Assembly (NCBI RefSeq): GCF_023184515.1
Contig: NZ_JAAHBP010000003.1
Location: 930,001-994,000 of the forward strand
From: Streptomyces sp. D2-8
GTDB lineage: Bacteria > Actinomycetota > Actinomycetes > Streptomycetales > Streptomycetaceae
Length of the DNA: 64,000 bases
Direction of reading: 5' to 3'
Part shown: positions 8,772 through 17,288 of the stretch, one piece after another
Position numbering within the stretch: the first letter of the stretch is position 1
How the letters are laid out: each line of letters opens with the position of its first letter
Notes under the pieces: model-generated
Told to the model about the DNA's origin: nothing
Databases searched by the model: none
Seen by the model: only the letters and a program-made list of their open reading frames with translations
Position numbers and translations under genes: made by a program

Positions 8772-9132
8772 GGATTCTGTCCAGTCTGCTGTTCGCCCCT
8801 GTTCGGATCCGTAGGTTTCTCCGTACCTATGGATTGACAGTGAGGTCGAGAGCCTTGAACACTGCGTGATGCGCCTCACGGGGCAACTGTGGTCGAAGGC
8901 AGTCGAACTGGTCGACCGGCCGTGAACTCAGGTGCTGAGCACGGTGGTTCGTGGATCCCCGAACCTGTAACCCTCCCCCTTCGAGGACGGAGCGTCTCGT
9001 GTCCATCGGACAGGTTGTGAACGCTCCCATCAGTCCGGCGGATCACCCCGGTCCCCGAAACTCACCCCCCACAAGCCGCTGTCCGCCGGCCGCGCCCGCT
9101 CACGCGCGGCCGGTGGGCAGGGAGGAGCGACC
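8772..9132. other. Divergent regulatory region between PL11 and GH53
   Basis: No gene was seen. The stretch holds the upstream part of the lyase promoter, a TTGACA at 8833-8838 without a convincing partner box, and the second operator copy at 9017-9030. The 5' leader of the GH53 gene has GGGAGGAGCG close to its ATG. Confidence 0.5.
9017..9030. promoter_or_regulatory. Second copy of the LacI-type operator, GH53 side
   Basis: GTGAACGCTCCCAT shares its last 12 bases with the operator in front of the lyase, and its left arm is one base off. It lies about 100 bases upstream of the GH53 start, so one regulator probably controls both divergent transcripts. Confidence 0.55.
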
Positions 9133-9873
9133 ATGTCCCCGACCCCTGCTCCCGCTTCGACTCGGATCGCCCGCCGGACACTGCTCAAGGCCACCACCGC
9201 GACCGCCGGTGCCATCTGGAACCCCGTCGGTGTGCAGAACCCGCCCGCCGCCTGGCGGAACATGGGCTACAGCCAGATGCTCACCGCGATGAGCGGCTAC
9301 GTGAACCAGACGATGACCGTCATGAAGAGCAATGACGTACTCCCCACCTGGGTGCAGATCGGCAACGAGATCAACAGCGGGATCTGCCGCCCCGTCGGCA
9401 GCGTCTCCCACCCGGGGCGGATGACCGGTCTGCTCAACGCGGCCTACACCCAGGTCAAGACGGTCTCGCCGAACTCGACGGTGTGCATCCACGTGGCCCA
9501 GCCGCAGAAGTACGACGTGATGACGACGTTCTTCAGCCGCTTCGCCGCGAACGGCGGCAAGTGGGACATGTCGGTGTTCTCCTCCTATGGCAGCGCCGAC
9601 CTCGCGGCCGGGATCGTGGGGAACATGAAGAAGATCTCCACGCAGTACGGAAAACCGTTCCTGCGGAGCGAGTTCGGCGGCCGGGTGGACAGAGCCTCCT
9701 CCACCCGGGCTTCCCTGGTCGCCTACACCAAGGCGCTGAAGGTCAACGGCGGGCAGGGCATCTTCTACTGGGAGCCGGAGTGCATGTCCCCGTTCACCGG
9801 CTACACCACGGGCGCCTGGGACTCCTCCAGCAAGCGCCCCACCGTCATCATGGACGGCTTCACGCAGGGCTGA
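9133..9873 (+). pseudogene. GH53 endo-beta-1,4-galactanase with N-terminal third deleted
   Basis: 246 codons in an open frame. The first 27 or so give a Tat-like signal start (RIARRTLLKATTATAGA) that stops within its hydrophobic core and runs straight into WNPVGVQNPPAAW, normally the end of the third barrel strand and the following loop of GH53 enzymes. The rest of the barrel is present, with the acid/base Glu in WVQIGNEIN, the probable nucleophile Glu in FLRSEFGG, and an FYWEPE segment late in the barrel. An in-frame deletion has removed beta strands 1 to 3, so folding and activity are doubtful although no frame is broken. Its intact ancestor would cut the galactan side chains of rhamnogalacturonan I, in keeping with its neighbours. 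Confidence 0.7.
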
Positions 9874-9939
9874 GCCGTGAGCCTCCCCCTCGACGCGTAC
9901 ACCTCCACCCCGTACATCCCCGTGATGAAGGACGGACCC

Positions 9940-11031
9940 ATGATTGTAATGAGCATGGCATCAAGGTGCCGCGGTAGGCGCGGCGCCCAGCTGGGAGTGG
10001 CGGGCCTGCTGACCCTGGCGGCTCTGGCCGGCCCGGGCATGACCCACAGCGCCGCCGCCGCACCGCAGGCGCTGCCGGCCGGCTGCTCCGGCACCTCGCC
10101 GATCACCTGTCGCTACGCTGTCGCGCCGGGCAACTACGACGTGACGGTCTCCATCGGCGGTGCCTCCGCCGGACAGACCGAACTGTGGGCGGAGGCCCGG
10201 CGCTTGATGCTCCCGGCGACGAGGACGGCGGCCGGAGCCGTCGCCACGTACTCGTTCACCGTCAACGTGCGTCAACCGGAGGGGCAGCCGACCGGCCAGG
10301 GCGGCACCGGGAACCCCGGTCTGGACCTCGGTTTCACGGGCGCCGCCCCCCAGGTCTCCGCCGTCTCGGTGAAGCCGGCGGCGCAGCCGCTGGTCGCCTA
10401 CCTGGCCGGCGACTCGACCGTGTGCGACCAGCCGACCGCCCCGTACACCGGCTGGGGGCAGATGATCACGACCGCGGTACGTCCCGGCGCGGCCATCGCC
10501 AACTACGGCGATTCCGGGGAGAGTTCCGGAAGCTTCCTCAACAACTCGGCGCTCCTGCCCGCGCTGCTGCCGAAGCTCAGGGCGAACGACCCCGTCTTCA
10601 TCCAGTTCGGCCACAACGACAAGCAGACCAGCGCGTCCGCCTACCGGAACAACCTCACCACCATGATCTCGCGGATCCGCGCCAAGGGCGGTGTTCCGGT
10701 CCTGGTGACGCCACCGGTCCGCCGGCAGTTCAACGGCAACCGGCTCAACTCCACGGCACTCCACGTCAACGGCGTCGGCGTGAACCTGCCCGTGGAGATG
10801 CGCGCCGTCGGTGCGGCACAGCGGGTCCCGGTGATCGACCTGACCGCCCGGAGCAAGGCACTGGTCGAGTCCCTCGGACCGTCCGCCTCCGCACAGCTCT
10901 TCCTCCGCTCCTCCGTCGACGGCGTCACGGACAACACCCACTTCTCGCAGTACGGCGCGACCCAGATGGGCGGCCTGCTGCTCCAGAGCATCCGGGAGCA
11001 GAACCTGCCCCTGGCCGCCCACCTGCGCTGA
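9940..11031 (+). CDS. Secreted rhamnogalacturonan acetylesterase, SGNH/CE12 type
   Basis: 363-residue secreted esterase. After a basic start (MASRCRGRRG) and a hydrophobic signal ending near HSAAAA comes a beta-sandwich of about 110 residues (YAVAPGNYDVTVSIGG). The SGNH hydrolase follows with block I LAGDST (Ser nucleophile), block III FGHND and block V DNTHFSQYG carrying the catalytic Asp and His. This is the CE12 arrangement for removing acetyl groups from rhamnogalacturonan. ATG 9940 is preferred over an earlier GTG at 9877 because AAGGACGG lies just upstream. It starts 66 bases after the GH53 remnant and precedes a paralogue with the same C-terminal QNLPLAAHLR. Confidence 0.85.
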   Translation: MIVMSMASRCRGRRGAQLGVAGLLTLAALAGPGMTHSAAAAPQALPAGCSGTSPITCRYAVAPGNYDVTVSIGGASAGQTELWAEARRLMLPATRTAAGAVATYSFTVNVRQPEGQPTGQGGTGNPGLDLGFTGAAPQVSAVSVKPAAQPLVAYLAGDSTVCDQPTAPYTGWGQMITTAVRPGAAIANYGDSGESSGSFLNNSALLPALLPKLRANDPVFIQFGHNDKQTSASAYRNNLTTMISRIRAKGGVPVLVTPPVRRQFNGNRLNSTALHVNGVGVNLPVEMRAVGAAQRVPVIDLTARSKALVESLGPSASAQLFLRSSVDGVTDNTHFSQYGATQMGGLLLQSIREQNLPLAAHLR

Positions 11032-11052
11032 CCGACCCAAGGGGGACACACG

Positions 11053-11940
11053 ATGAAGAACCTCCGGACACTCGTGACGACCGCGCTGGTGATCGCGTTG
11101 TCGAGTCTCGGCGTCGGCACCGGCTCAGCGGCTGACAGCGCCGCCCCAGCGGCTGCCGGCACCGCGGCGAACTGCGCCGGCGCCTCCGGCGCCAAGGCCC
11201 CGGCCGCGCGAGCGGCGGCCGCACCGGTCACCGTGTGGCTGGCCGGCGACTCCACCATGGCCAACCCGGGCTCCGCCCGCTGCCCGGTCGGCTGGGGCAG
11301 CCAGTTCGACGCCCTGTTCAACGCCGATGTGACCGTCAGGAACCAGGCCGTGGGAGGCCGCAGCATCCAGACCTGGCTGTACGAAGGGAACGTCAGCGGA
11401 ACCAAGGGCTCGGACGGCGAGTGCCGCCTCACCTCCAGCACGTACTCCTCACGCTGGCAGGCGATGCTGAACGCGAGTACGGGGATGAAGGCGGGCGACT
11501 ACCTGTTCATCCAGTTCGGCATCAACGACTCCTCCTCGACCTGCCCCCGGCACGTCGGCCCCGCGCGCTACCGGCAGTTGATGGCCACGATGGTGCAGGC
11601 CGCCCTGGCCCGGGGAGCACACCCGGTGCTCCTCACTCCGGTGGCCGCCATCACCTGTTCCGGAAGCACGGCGACGAAGAACCGCGGCTTCGTGAACGAG
11701 ACCTTCGCCGTCGGGACCGCCACCAGGGCGCCGGTCGTCGACCTGCAGTCGCTGAGCGTGTCGCTCTACAACGGCCTGCGCTTCTGCCCGCACAACGGCG
11801 ACTTCGGCTCGGGCCCCGTGGGCGCCTTCTTCTGCAACGACCGCACCCACTTCGAGACGTACGGCGCGCAGCGGATCGCCGGACTCGTCGCCGGGGACGT
11901 GCGCAAGCAGAACCTCCCGCTCGCCGCCCACCTCAGGTAG
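11053..11940 (+). CDS. Secreted rhamnogalacturonan acetylesterase, SGNH/CE12 type (paralogue)
   Basis: 295 residues with a Sec signal (MKNLRTLVTTALVIALSSLGVGTGSA) and then an SGNH domain without the extra N-terminal sandwich of its neighbour. Block I is VWLAGDST, block III IQFGINDSS and block V NDRTHFETYG. The extra cysteines (SARCPVG, SSTCPRH, RFCPHN, FFCND) suggest disulfides. It starts 21 bases after the preceding esterase with a GGGGGAC leader and shares the end QNLPLAAHLR, so the pair probably arose by duplication and is co-transcribed. The likely substrate is acetylated rhamnogalacturonan I. Confidence 0.85.
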   Translation: MKNLRTLVTTALVIALSSLGVGTGSAADSAAPAAAGTAANCAGASGAKAPAARAAAAPVTVWLAGDSTMANPGSARCPVGWGSQFDALFNADVTVRNQAVGGRSIQTWLYEGNVSGTKGSDGECRLTSSTYSSRWQAMLNASTGMKAGDYLFIQFGINDSSSTCPRHVGPARYRQLMATMVQAALARGAHPVLLTPVAAITCSGSTATKNRGFVNETFAVGTATRAPVVDLQSLSVSLYNGLRFCPHNGDFGSGPVGAFFCNDRTHFETYGAQRIAGLVAGDVRKQNLPLAAHLR

Positions 11941-12016
11941 CGCCGGCATCCCGCCCTGGGGGTCTGACTAGCATGGCTGTCGGTACCGGAGAAGGCCCAG
12001 GGCAGGAAGGCGCAGC

Positions 12017-12727
12017 ATGATGACGGGGCTCCGCGAAGCCGACGTACTCGACGACCCGGTGGGCGAGTCGCTCCGTGGGCACCACGCGCATCTCGCCCGC
12101 CGGCTCGGTGACGCGGTCACCTACGTGCCCGGGGTCGCGACCTTCTCCGCGGTGCCCGCCGAGCCGGGCGGGGAGGCATGGGCCGACCTGGCCAAGCTGC
12201 TGGGGCCGGGCGAGTTCGCCGACATGTTCAGCTGCCCGGCCGTGCCGCCGCCGGACTGGGAGCCGGTCTTCGTCCTGGAAGGCCGGCAGATGATCTGGGC
12301 CGGCCACGGCGGCCCGGATCCGTCCGGTGCCGCATTCGACTCCGGCGTTGTCGACCTCGGCGCGGAGAGCGTGCCCGAGATGCTCGACCTCATCGAGCGG
12401 ACCCGCCCGGGGCCGTTCTGGCCCCGCACGCACGAACTCGGCGCGTATCTCGGCATCCGCGAAAGCGGCACGCTGGTGGCGATGGTGGGGGAGCGGCTGA
12501 GGCCTCCCGGATGGACCGAGATCAGCGCCGTCTGCACCGCCCCCGAGGCACGCGGCCGAGGCCACGCCGTCCGCTTGCTGCACGCGCTCATCGCACGCGT
12601 CGTGGCGCGCGGCGAACGCCCCTTCCTGCACGTGGCCGAGGAGAACAGCGGCGCGCTCGCGCTCTACGAACGGCTCGGCTTCGAGACTCGCAAGCACGTG
12701 ACGTTCCGCGGTTTCCGTACCCCGTGA
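12017..12727 (+). CDS. GNAT-family N-acetyltransferase
   Basis: 236 residues. The C-terminal half has the acetyl-CoA binding signature ICAVCTAPEARGRGHA-type (Arg-x-x-Gly-x-Gly/Ala), followed by LLHALIARVVARGERPFLHV and ENSGALALYERLGF, the standard GNAT motif B. The N-terminal 120 residues are a separate domain, as in FR47-like members. ATG 12017 and ATG 12020 are adjacent alternatives. The acceptor is unknown, and the gene stands alone between the esterases and the reductase. Confidence 0.8.
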   Translation: MMTGLREADVLDDPVGESLRGHHAHLARRLGDAVTYVPGVATFSAVPAEPGGEAWADLAKLLGPGEFADMFSCPAVPPPDWEPVFVLEGRQMIWAGHGGPDPSGAAFDSGVVDLGAESVPEMLDLIERTRPGPFWPRTHELGAYLGIRESGTLVAMVGERLRPPGWTEISAVCTAPEARGRGHAVRLLHALIARVVARGERPFLHVAEENSGALALYERLGFETRKHVTFRGFRTP

Positions 12728-12967
12728 CGCGTCGGGTCCGCAGTCACCGCGAGCCCCGGACGGTGGCGCCGGTCCCGTAAGGCGCTTGCGTGCGAACGAT
12801 CGGCGAGTTGCCTTGCGCGATGGTCCCCGAGGAGTCCCGGCAGACGTCCGTGCGTCACCTGCTGACCATGACGGCCGGCACGGATCCCTCCGGCGCCTGC
12901 GTACATCGACGCCGGTCATGCGGCGCACCACCGGCTGGACGCGGACGCTGATGACCGCTCCCGGCCC

Positions 12968-13999
12968 CTACTGAGGCAGTTCCACCGAGACGTGCGAGGA
13001 CAGCGCGCGGAGGAAGTCGGCCGCGTCGAAGATCTCGCCGGCGGAGACGACACCGACCGCCCTGGTCTGCCCGGTGAGGATGCGGTGGACCGCCTCCACC
13101 GCGAGCGGCGCCGTGACGGCGTAGATGTCCTGCCCCCTCGCCACGGCGCGCCGTTCGGCGCCGCCGGAACGCATGACGACGTCGACGAGGAAGGTCTGGG
13201 CGGACCGCCCGTGCTCATCGACGGCGGCCGGCGCCGGCGTGCCGGGGGCCGACACGTCCCGGGCGGCCTCGGCCGTCATGTAGGTGCGGACGTCGGGGAC
13301 GGGCAGGTGGCTGGGGATGGTGACGACGTCGGCCATCGTGAACTCCCCGATGACCGCCCGGGAGCCCAGCGGCTCGGGGAAGGGCCACTGGAGGGTCGTC
13401 GCCTCGTCCCGGCGGTAGTCCAGCCGCCCGTTCCGGTACACGACACGCGCACCGCCCCGCCGCTGCCGGGAGACCGCGCCCGCGGCCCGTGTCCCGTCCG
13501 TGGGCTGCCAACCGCTCAGCGCGTACGCGACGTGCGCCTCGTCGGCCCCGGTCCAGTCGCCCATCGCCGCGGTGGCCAGCAGGTCACCGAGGCCCCCGAA
13601 GAAGGCCATCGCCGGGACGATCACCGCTCCCGCGGCGCGGGCGCGGTCCGCGAAGTGGGCGAACGTGTCCGCGTTCGCCTCGATCTCGGCCGCCACATCG
13701 ACATACGGGACACCGGCGCGCAGAGCCGCCTCGATCACCGGAGCGGCCGTCGTGGCGAACGGCCCGGCGCAGTTGACCGCCGCCGCCGCCCCGGCCAGTG
13801 CGCGGTCGAGCGCGTCCGGATCGTCGACCGACGCCGGCCGGACCTCCAGCCCGGGATACGACGCCGCCAGCGCCTTCAGCTTCACCTCGTCGCGTCCCGA
13901 GAGGACCGGGACGAACCCGCGCCCCAGCAGCTCCGCCACCATGAACCGCCCGGTGTGCCCGTACGCGCCGAACACCGTCACCGTCTGACCCGGTCCCAT
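12968..13999 (-). CDS. Saccharopine dehydrogenase-like NAD(P)-binding oxidoreductase
   Basis: 343 residues with an N-terminal Rossmann fold (VTVFGAYGHTGRFMVAELL; GxxGxTG) and LSGRDEVKLKALA, typical of saccharopine-dehydrogenase/trans-acting enoyl reductase family proteins. AVNCAGPF marks the end of the nucleotide domain. No hydrophobic anchor was seen, so it is likely soluble. It is divergent from a GlxA-type regulator whose start lies about 100 bases away, suggesting that the regulator controls it. The substrate cannot be inferred. Confidence 0.8.
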   Translation of the reverse strand: MGPGQTVTVFGAYGHTGRFMVAELLGRGFVPVLSGRDEVKLKALAASYPGLEVRPASVDDPDALDRALAGAAAAVNCAGPFATTAAPVIEAALRAGVPYVDVAAEIEANADTFAHFADRARAAGAVIVPAMAFFGGLGDLLATAAMGDWTGADEAHVAYALSGWQPTDGTRAAGAVSRQRRGGARVVYRNGRLDYRRDEATTLQWPFPEPLGSRAVIGEFTMADVVTIPSHLPVPDVRTYMTAEAARDVSAPGTPAPAAVDEHGRSAQTFLVDVVMRSGGAERRAVARGQDIYAVTAPLAVEAVHRILTGQTRAVGVVSAGEIFDAADFLRALSSHVSVELPQ

Positions 14000-14100
14000 G
14001 AGCTCTCCCCTGTGCTCGAACGATCAACTGCGGCCATCCTGACGGCGATGAGCACCCGACCGTGAGTGTCCGGAACGACATGCCCCATACAATTACGGAC

Positions 14101-15045
14101 ATGACCACTGTCGCGCTGGCCGCCACCGACGGGATGCTGCACTTCGAACTGTCCCTGGCACACGAAGTGTTCGCAGCCGCCCCGGCCGGGGTGACGGGAC
14201 CCTGGTACGACCTCACCGTCTGCGGCCCGGCCGCCGTGCGCATCGGCCGGTTCCGGCTGGAACCCGACGCCGGGCTCGACCGGCTCCGGCACGCCGGCAC
14301 CGTGATCGTCCCCGGCTGGGCCGACGTCGACGAGGACCCGCCCGCAGGCCTGGTCGACGCGGTGCGCGAGGCCCACGAGGCGGGCGCGCGGGTGGTCTCC
14401 CTGTGCACGGGCGCGTTCGTACTGGCCGCGGCGGGGCTTCTCGACGGGCTGCGCGCCACCACGCACTGGGCGCATACGGCGGAACTGGCCTCCCGTCACC
14501 CCCTGGTGGAGGTCGACCCGGACGTGCTCTACGTGGACAACGGCAGCGTGCTCACCTCCGCCGGCAAGGCCGCCGCGCTGGACCTGTGCCTGCACCTCGT
14601 CCGCCTCGACCTGGGCTCGTCGGTCGCCAACGCCGTCGCCCGCCGCCTGGTCGTACCCCCGCACCGGGCAGGCGGACAGGCCCAGTTCGTCACCGCCCCG
14701 GTGCCCGACCGGGACGACCACCCGCTCGCCGCCCTGTTCCCCTGGATCATCGAGCGGCTCGACCAGCCGCTGACCGTGGAGGACCTGGCCCGCCGGGCCG
14801 GAATGAGCTCTCGTCACCTGGGCCGGCACTTCAGAGCCGTGACCGGTACGACCCCTCTGCGGTGGTTGCTGACCCAGCGCATCCGGCACGCCCAGGAACT
14901 GCTCGAGAAGACCGACGACGGCGTCGACACCATCGCGGCGGCCACCGGCATGGGGACCGCCACGACGCTGCGCCGCCACTTCAACCGCACGGTCGGCGTG
15001 CCCCCGGACACGTACCGCAGGACGTTCCGCTCACGGACTCGCTGA
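14101..15045 (+). CDS. GlxA-type transcriptional regulator (DJ-1/PfpI plus AraC HTH)
   Basis: 314 residues from ATG 14101; GTG 14062 and ATG 14080 are in-frame alternatives without a better ribosome site. Residues 1 to about 180 are a DJ-1/PfpI-like sensor domain with VVSLCTGAFVLAAAGLL holding the nucleophile-elbow Cys. Residues about 210 to 314 are a double AraC helix-turn-helix (LTVEDLARRAGMSSRHLGRHF and VDTIAAATGMGTATTLRRHF). These regulators usually sense small metabolites and control the adjacent divergent gene, here the saccharopine-dehydrogenase-like reductase. Confidence 0.85.
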   Translation: MTTVALAATDGMLHFELSLAHEVFAAAPAGVTGPWYDLTVCGPAAVRIGRFRLEPDAGLDRLRHAGTVIVPGWADVDEDPPAGLVDAVREAHEAGARVVSLCTGAFVLAAAGLLDGLRATTHWAHTAELASRHPLVEVDPDVLYVDNGSVLTSAGKAAALDLCLHLVRLDLGSSVANAVARRLVVPPHRAGGQAQFVTAPVPDRDDHPLAALFPWIIERLDQPLTVEDLARRAGMSSRHLGRHFRAVTGTTPLRWLLTQRIRHAQELLEKTDDGVDTIAAATGMGTATTLRRHFNRTVGVPPDTYRRTFRSRTR

Positions 15046-15057
15046 TCCCGGAGGACG

Positions 15058-15717
15058 TCAGGCCCGGCCGCCGCCGTGCACTACGGCGAAAGCCCCCTGG
15101 ACGCGGGTACCGTCCGGTGTCTCCCAGGAGCCGGCGACGTGGCCGATCGCTCCCCGCGGAGGGAGGAACGGCCCGTCCAGGACGGGCTCCAGGGCCCGGT
15201 GCAGGCGGAGGGTGGTGCCCCGCGGCGTGGTCAGCGCGGTGCCCTCCCGGTCGTCGGTGGCGGTGAACTCCGCGGCGAGGGCGCCTTCACCGGTGCGGGA
15301 GACGATGACCTCCTGATCAGGGACATCGCTGATGTTCTGGTCCTGGGCCCGCGCCCGCCCTTCGACCAAGGCCGCCAACTGGGCTACCAGCACGGCGTCG
15401 TGGCAGCCGTCGTACGCCCAGCGCCGCCCCAGCACACCGTGCTCCATCGTGCCGACGAGGGCCTGCTCCGCCCCTTCGAGCGGGGCACCGCGGTAGGTGA
15501 GAGGCACCAGGTACGCGGCCGGCCGGGGGCCGGAGGCGTCGGTGACCACCATGAACTCGATCCCCACCTCGCCCTGCGGATCGTCGAGCCGGAAGCCGCC
15601 CGCCTTCGCCAACCGCGGTCCGCCCGTGCCGCCGCGGTACCACGGGCGGGAGGGCAGCCAGGAAGTGAGCAGTTCCAGCTTGGTCGGCTTGAGGGTGGTG
15701 TGGTGGATGACGGCCAT
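15058..15717 (-). CDS. Maltokinase N-terminal cap-like domain protein
   Basis: 219 residues resembling the N-terminal cap of maltokinase/Pep2-like enzymes standing alone: MAVIHHTTLKPTKLELL, SWLPSRPWYRG, GEVGIEFMVV, VPLTYRGAPL and GTMEHGVLGRRWAYDGCHD. No kinase lobe follows. The start at 15717 has GGAAGGGGAC upstream, and a longer frame reading back to 16200 would run antisense to the DHFR-family gene. Proteins of this type are common in Streptomyces; their role is unproven. It ends 12 bases from the convergent GlxA-type gene. Confidence 0.75.
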   Translation of the reverse strand: MAVIHHTTLKPTKLELLTSWLPSRPWYRGGTGGPRLAKAGGFRLDDPQGEVGIEFMVVTDASGPRPAAYLVPLTYRGAPLEGAEQALVGTMEHGVLGRRWAYDGCHDAVLVAQLAALVEGRARAQDQNISDVPDQEVIVSRTGEGALAAEFTATDDREGTALTTPRGTTLRLHRALEPVLDGPFLPPRGAIGHVAGSWETPDGTRVQGAFAVVHGGGRA

Positions 15718-15850
15718 GCCGAAGGTCCCCTTCCAAGGAGTCGTACGGGCGATCACACTTTCGCATCCGCGTGGCGCCCGGCGGAGCTCTCGCAGGCGGG
15801 AGTTCGTGCGCGTAGTTTCTGATTCCGAACGCCACACGGAGGAGAGGTCC

Positions 15851-16471
15851 ATGACCAAGCCGGCGGGCAGGGTGGTCTGCGACATCACGATCTCGGCCGA
15901 CGGGTACTCGGCCGGGGCCGACCAGACGGAGGAGCGCCCGTTCGGAGACGACGGCGGCGACGGCTCGGGCGCCGGACTGCACGCCTGGATGTTCGACACA
16001 CCCGACGAGAACCGGGCCGAGATCGACCGGCTGAACACAGCCGGGGCGTTCATCATGGGGCGCAACATGTTCGGCCCGGTGCGGGGCGCGTGGGACCGGC
16101 AGTGGAATGGCTGGTGGGGTGGCGATCCGCCGTTCCACGCGCCGGTGTTCGTGCTCACCCACCACGCTCGCGAACCGCAGCCGATGGACGGCGGCACCAC
16201 GTACTACTTCGTCACCGACGGCATCGCGCCGGCCCTGGCCCGGGCACGCACGGCGGCCGGCGACGGCGACGTCACCGTCCTCGGCGGCGCGACCACCATC
16301 AACCAGTACCTCACGGCCGGCCTGATCGACGAGGTGCGGCTGCACATCGTGCCGTTCACGCTCGGCGCCGGCACGCGGCTGTTCGAGGGCGTTCCGCCGC
16401 TCAAGCTGGAGCAGGTGACGTCACGGGCAGCGAGTCAGGTCACCCACGTGACGTACCGCGTGCTGACCTGA
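15851..16471 (+). CDS. Dihydrofolate reductase family protein (RibD C-terminal-like)
   Basis: 206-residue reductase-like protein with a DHFR/RibD fold: VVCDITISADGY at the N-terminus, then AFIMGRNMFGP, a segment around FHAPVFVLTHH, the NADPH-binding VTVLGGATTINQYL and LIDEVRLHIVPFTLGAGTRLF. GGAGGAGAGG just upstream fixes ATG 15851. Such proteins reduce small carbonyl or pteridine-like substrates; the substrate here is unknown. Its last 37 bases overlap the 3' end of the convergent small membrane-protein gene. Confidence 0.85.
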   Translation: MTKPAGRVVCDITISADGYSAGADQTEERPFGDDGGDGSGAGLHAWMFDTPDENRAEIDRLNTAGAFIMGRNMFGPVRGAWDRQWNGWWGGDPPFHAPVFVLTHHAREPQPMDGGTTYYFVTDGIAPALARARTAAGDGDVTVLGGATTINQYLTAGLIDEVRLHIVPFTLGAGTRLFEGVPPLKLEQVTSRAASQVTHVTYRVLT

Positions 16472-16725
16472 GGGCCCGGGAGGCCCGAGAAGATCACCCC
16501 CGGATGCGACGGCGCCTCGTTCAGCACCCACAGACCGATCAGCGTGGCCAGGGCGAACACGACGGTGATGAGCACGGCGAGGACGAGCCGGCGACGGCGC
16601 TCGCGGCGCAGCCACTCGCCGCGTGCCGTGCGGTAGGCGTCCGGCGCGGCCCGCACCCCGTCGGCGAGGGCGGCCAGGGCCTCGGTCAGCTCCCGCTCCG
16701 TGCGGTCCGGGTCGGTGTGGTTCAT
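16435..16725 (-). CDS. Small single-pass membrane protein, third gene of sigma operon
   Basis: 96 residues with a charged cytoplasmic N-terminus rich in Asp/Glu/Arg (HTDPDRTERELTEALAALADGV), a basic patch RRERRRR and one membrane helix (LVLAVLITVVFALATLIGLWVL) followed by a short outer tail. It starts ATGA-overlapped with the sigma factor gene, so translation is coupled. The position and topology suggest an accessory or anti-sigma-like partner, but no zinc anti-sigma motif is present. The function is unknown. Confidence 0.65.
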   Translation of the reverse strand: MNHTDPDRTERELTEALAALADGVRAAPDAYRTARGEWLRRERRRRLVLAVLITVVFALATLIGLWVLNEAPSHPGVIFSGLPGPQVSTRYVTWVT

Positions 16726-17288
16726 CGCCGGGCCTCCATCGCCTGGGTCAGTGCGGCGAGGCCGCGTGCGGTGTGCGTCTTCACCGAACCGGAGGAGATG
16801 CCCATCGCGGCGGCGATCTCACCCTCCTTCAGTCCGAGCCAGTGCCGCAGCACGAGCGCCTCGCGCTGCCGGGCCGGCAGTTGCTGCAGCGCGTCGATCA
16901 GGACGCGCTGGTCGTCGCGGAGCAGCGCCGCGCTCTCGGCGGATACGACCGTCTCCTCGGGCGGGTTCTCCACGTGCTTGCGGGCGACCTGCAGATGGCG
17001 GATCCGCATCCGGGTCAGATTGCACACCGTGGAACGCAGATACGCCTCCGCCGCCTCGGTGTCCCTGAGGCGCCGCCACTTCCGGTAGATCTGGTAGTAC
17101 GCCTCGGCCACCACGTTCTCCGGGTCGTCCGCGCCCAGCAGCACGGCCAGGCGCAGCATCGAGGCGTAGTGCAGCTCGAAGAGCCCCGCGAGTCCGGCCT
17201 CGCGCTCCAGCTCCGCCGGGTCGGCCGGAGCGGGCGCCGGCGCCTCGACGTCGGGCTCCGGCACCGGTATCGGGTGTCTGTGTCTCAC
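16722..17288 (-). CDS. SigE-family ECF RNA polymerase sigma factor
   Basis: 188 residues. Region 2 spans about residues 40 to 95 (YASMLRLAVLLGADDPENVVAEAYYQIYRKW, then AEAYLRSTVCNLTRMRIRH). Region 4 spans about 125 to 185 (LQQLPARQREALVLRHWLGLKEGEIAAAMGISSGSVKTHTARG). This is the SigE-family ECF layout of Streptomyces. GTG 17288 overlaps the stop of the upstream symporter gene (GTGA), and its own stop overlaps the next gene (ATGA), so the three genes form one coupled operon. The target promoters are not visible. Confidence 0.85.
   Translation of the reverse strand: MRHRHPIPVPEPDVEAPAPAPADPAELEREAGLAGLFELHYASMLRLAVLLGADDPENVVAEAYYQIYRKWRRLRDTEAAEAYLRSTVCNLTRMRIRHLQVARKHVENPPEETVVSAESAALLRDDQRVLIDALQQLPARQREALVLRHWLGLKEGEIAAAMGISSGSVKTHTARGLAALTQAMEARR

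Noticed and set aside
12728..12967. Possible small gene between GNAT and reductase genes
   Set aside because: Only short Arg-rich frames in both directions; no ribosome site, motif or hairpin.
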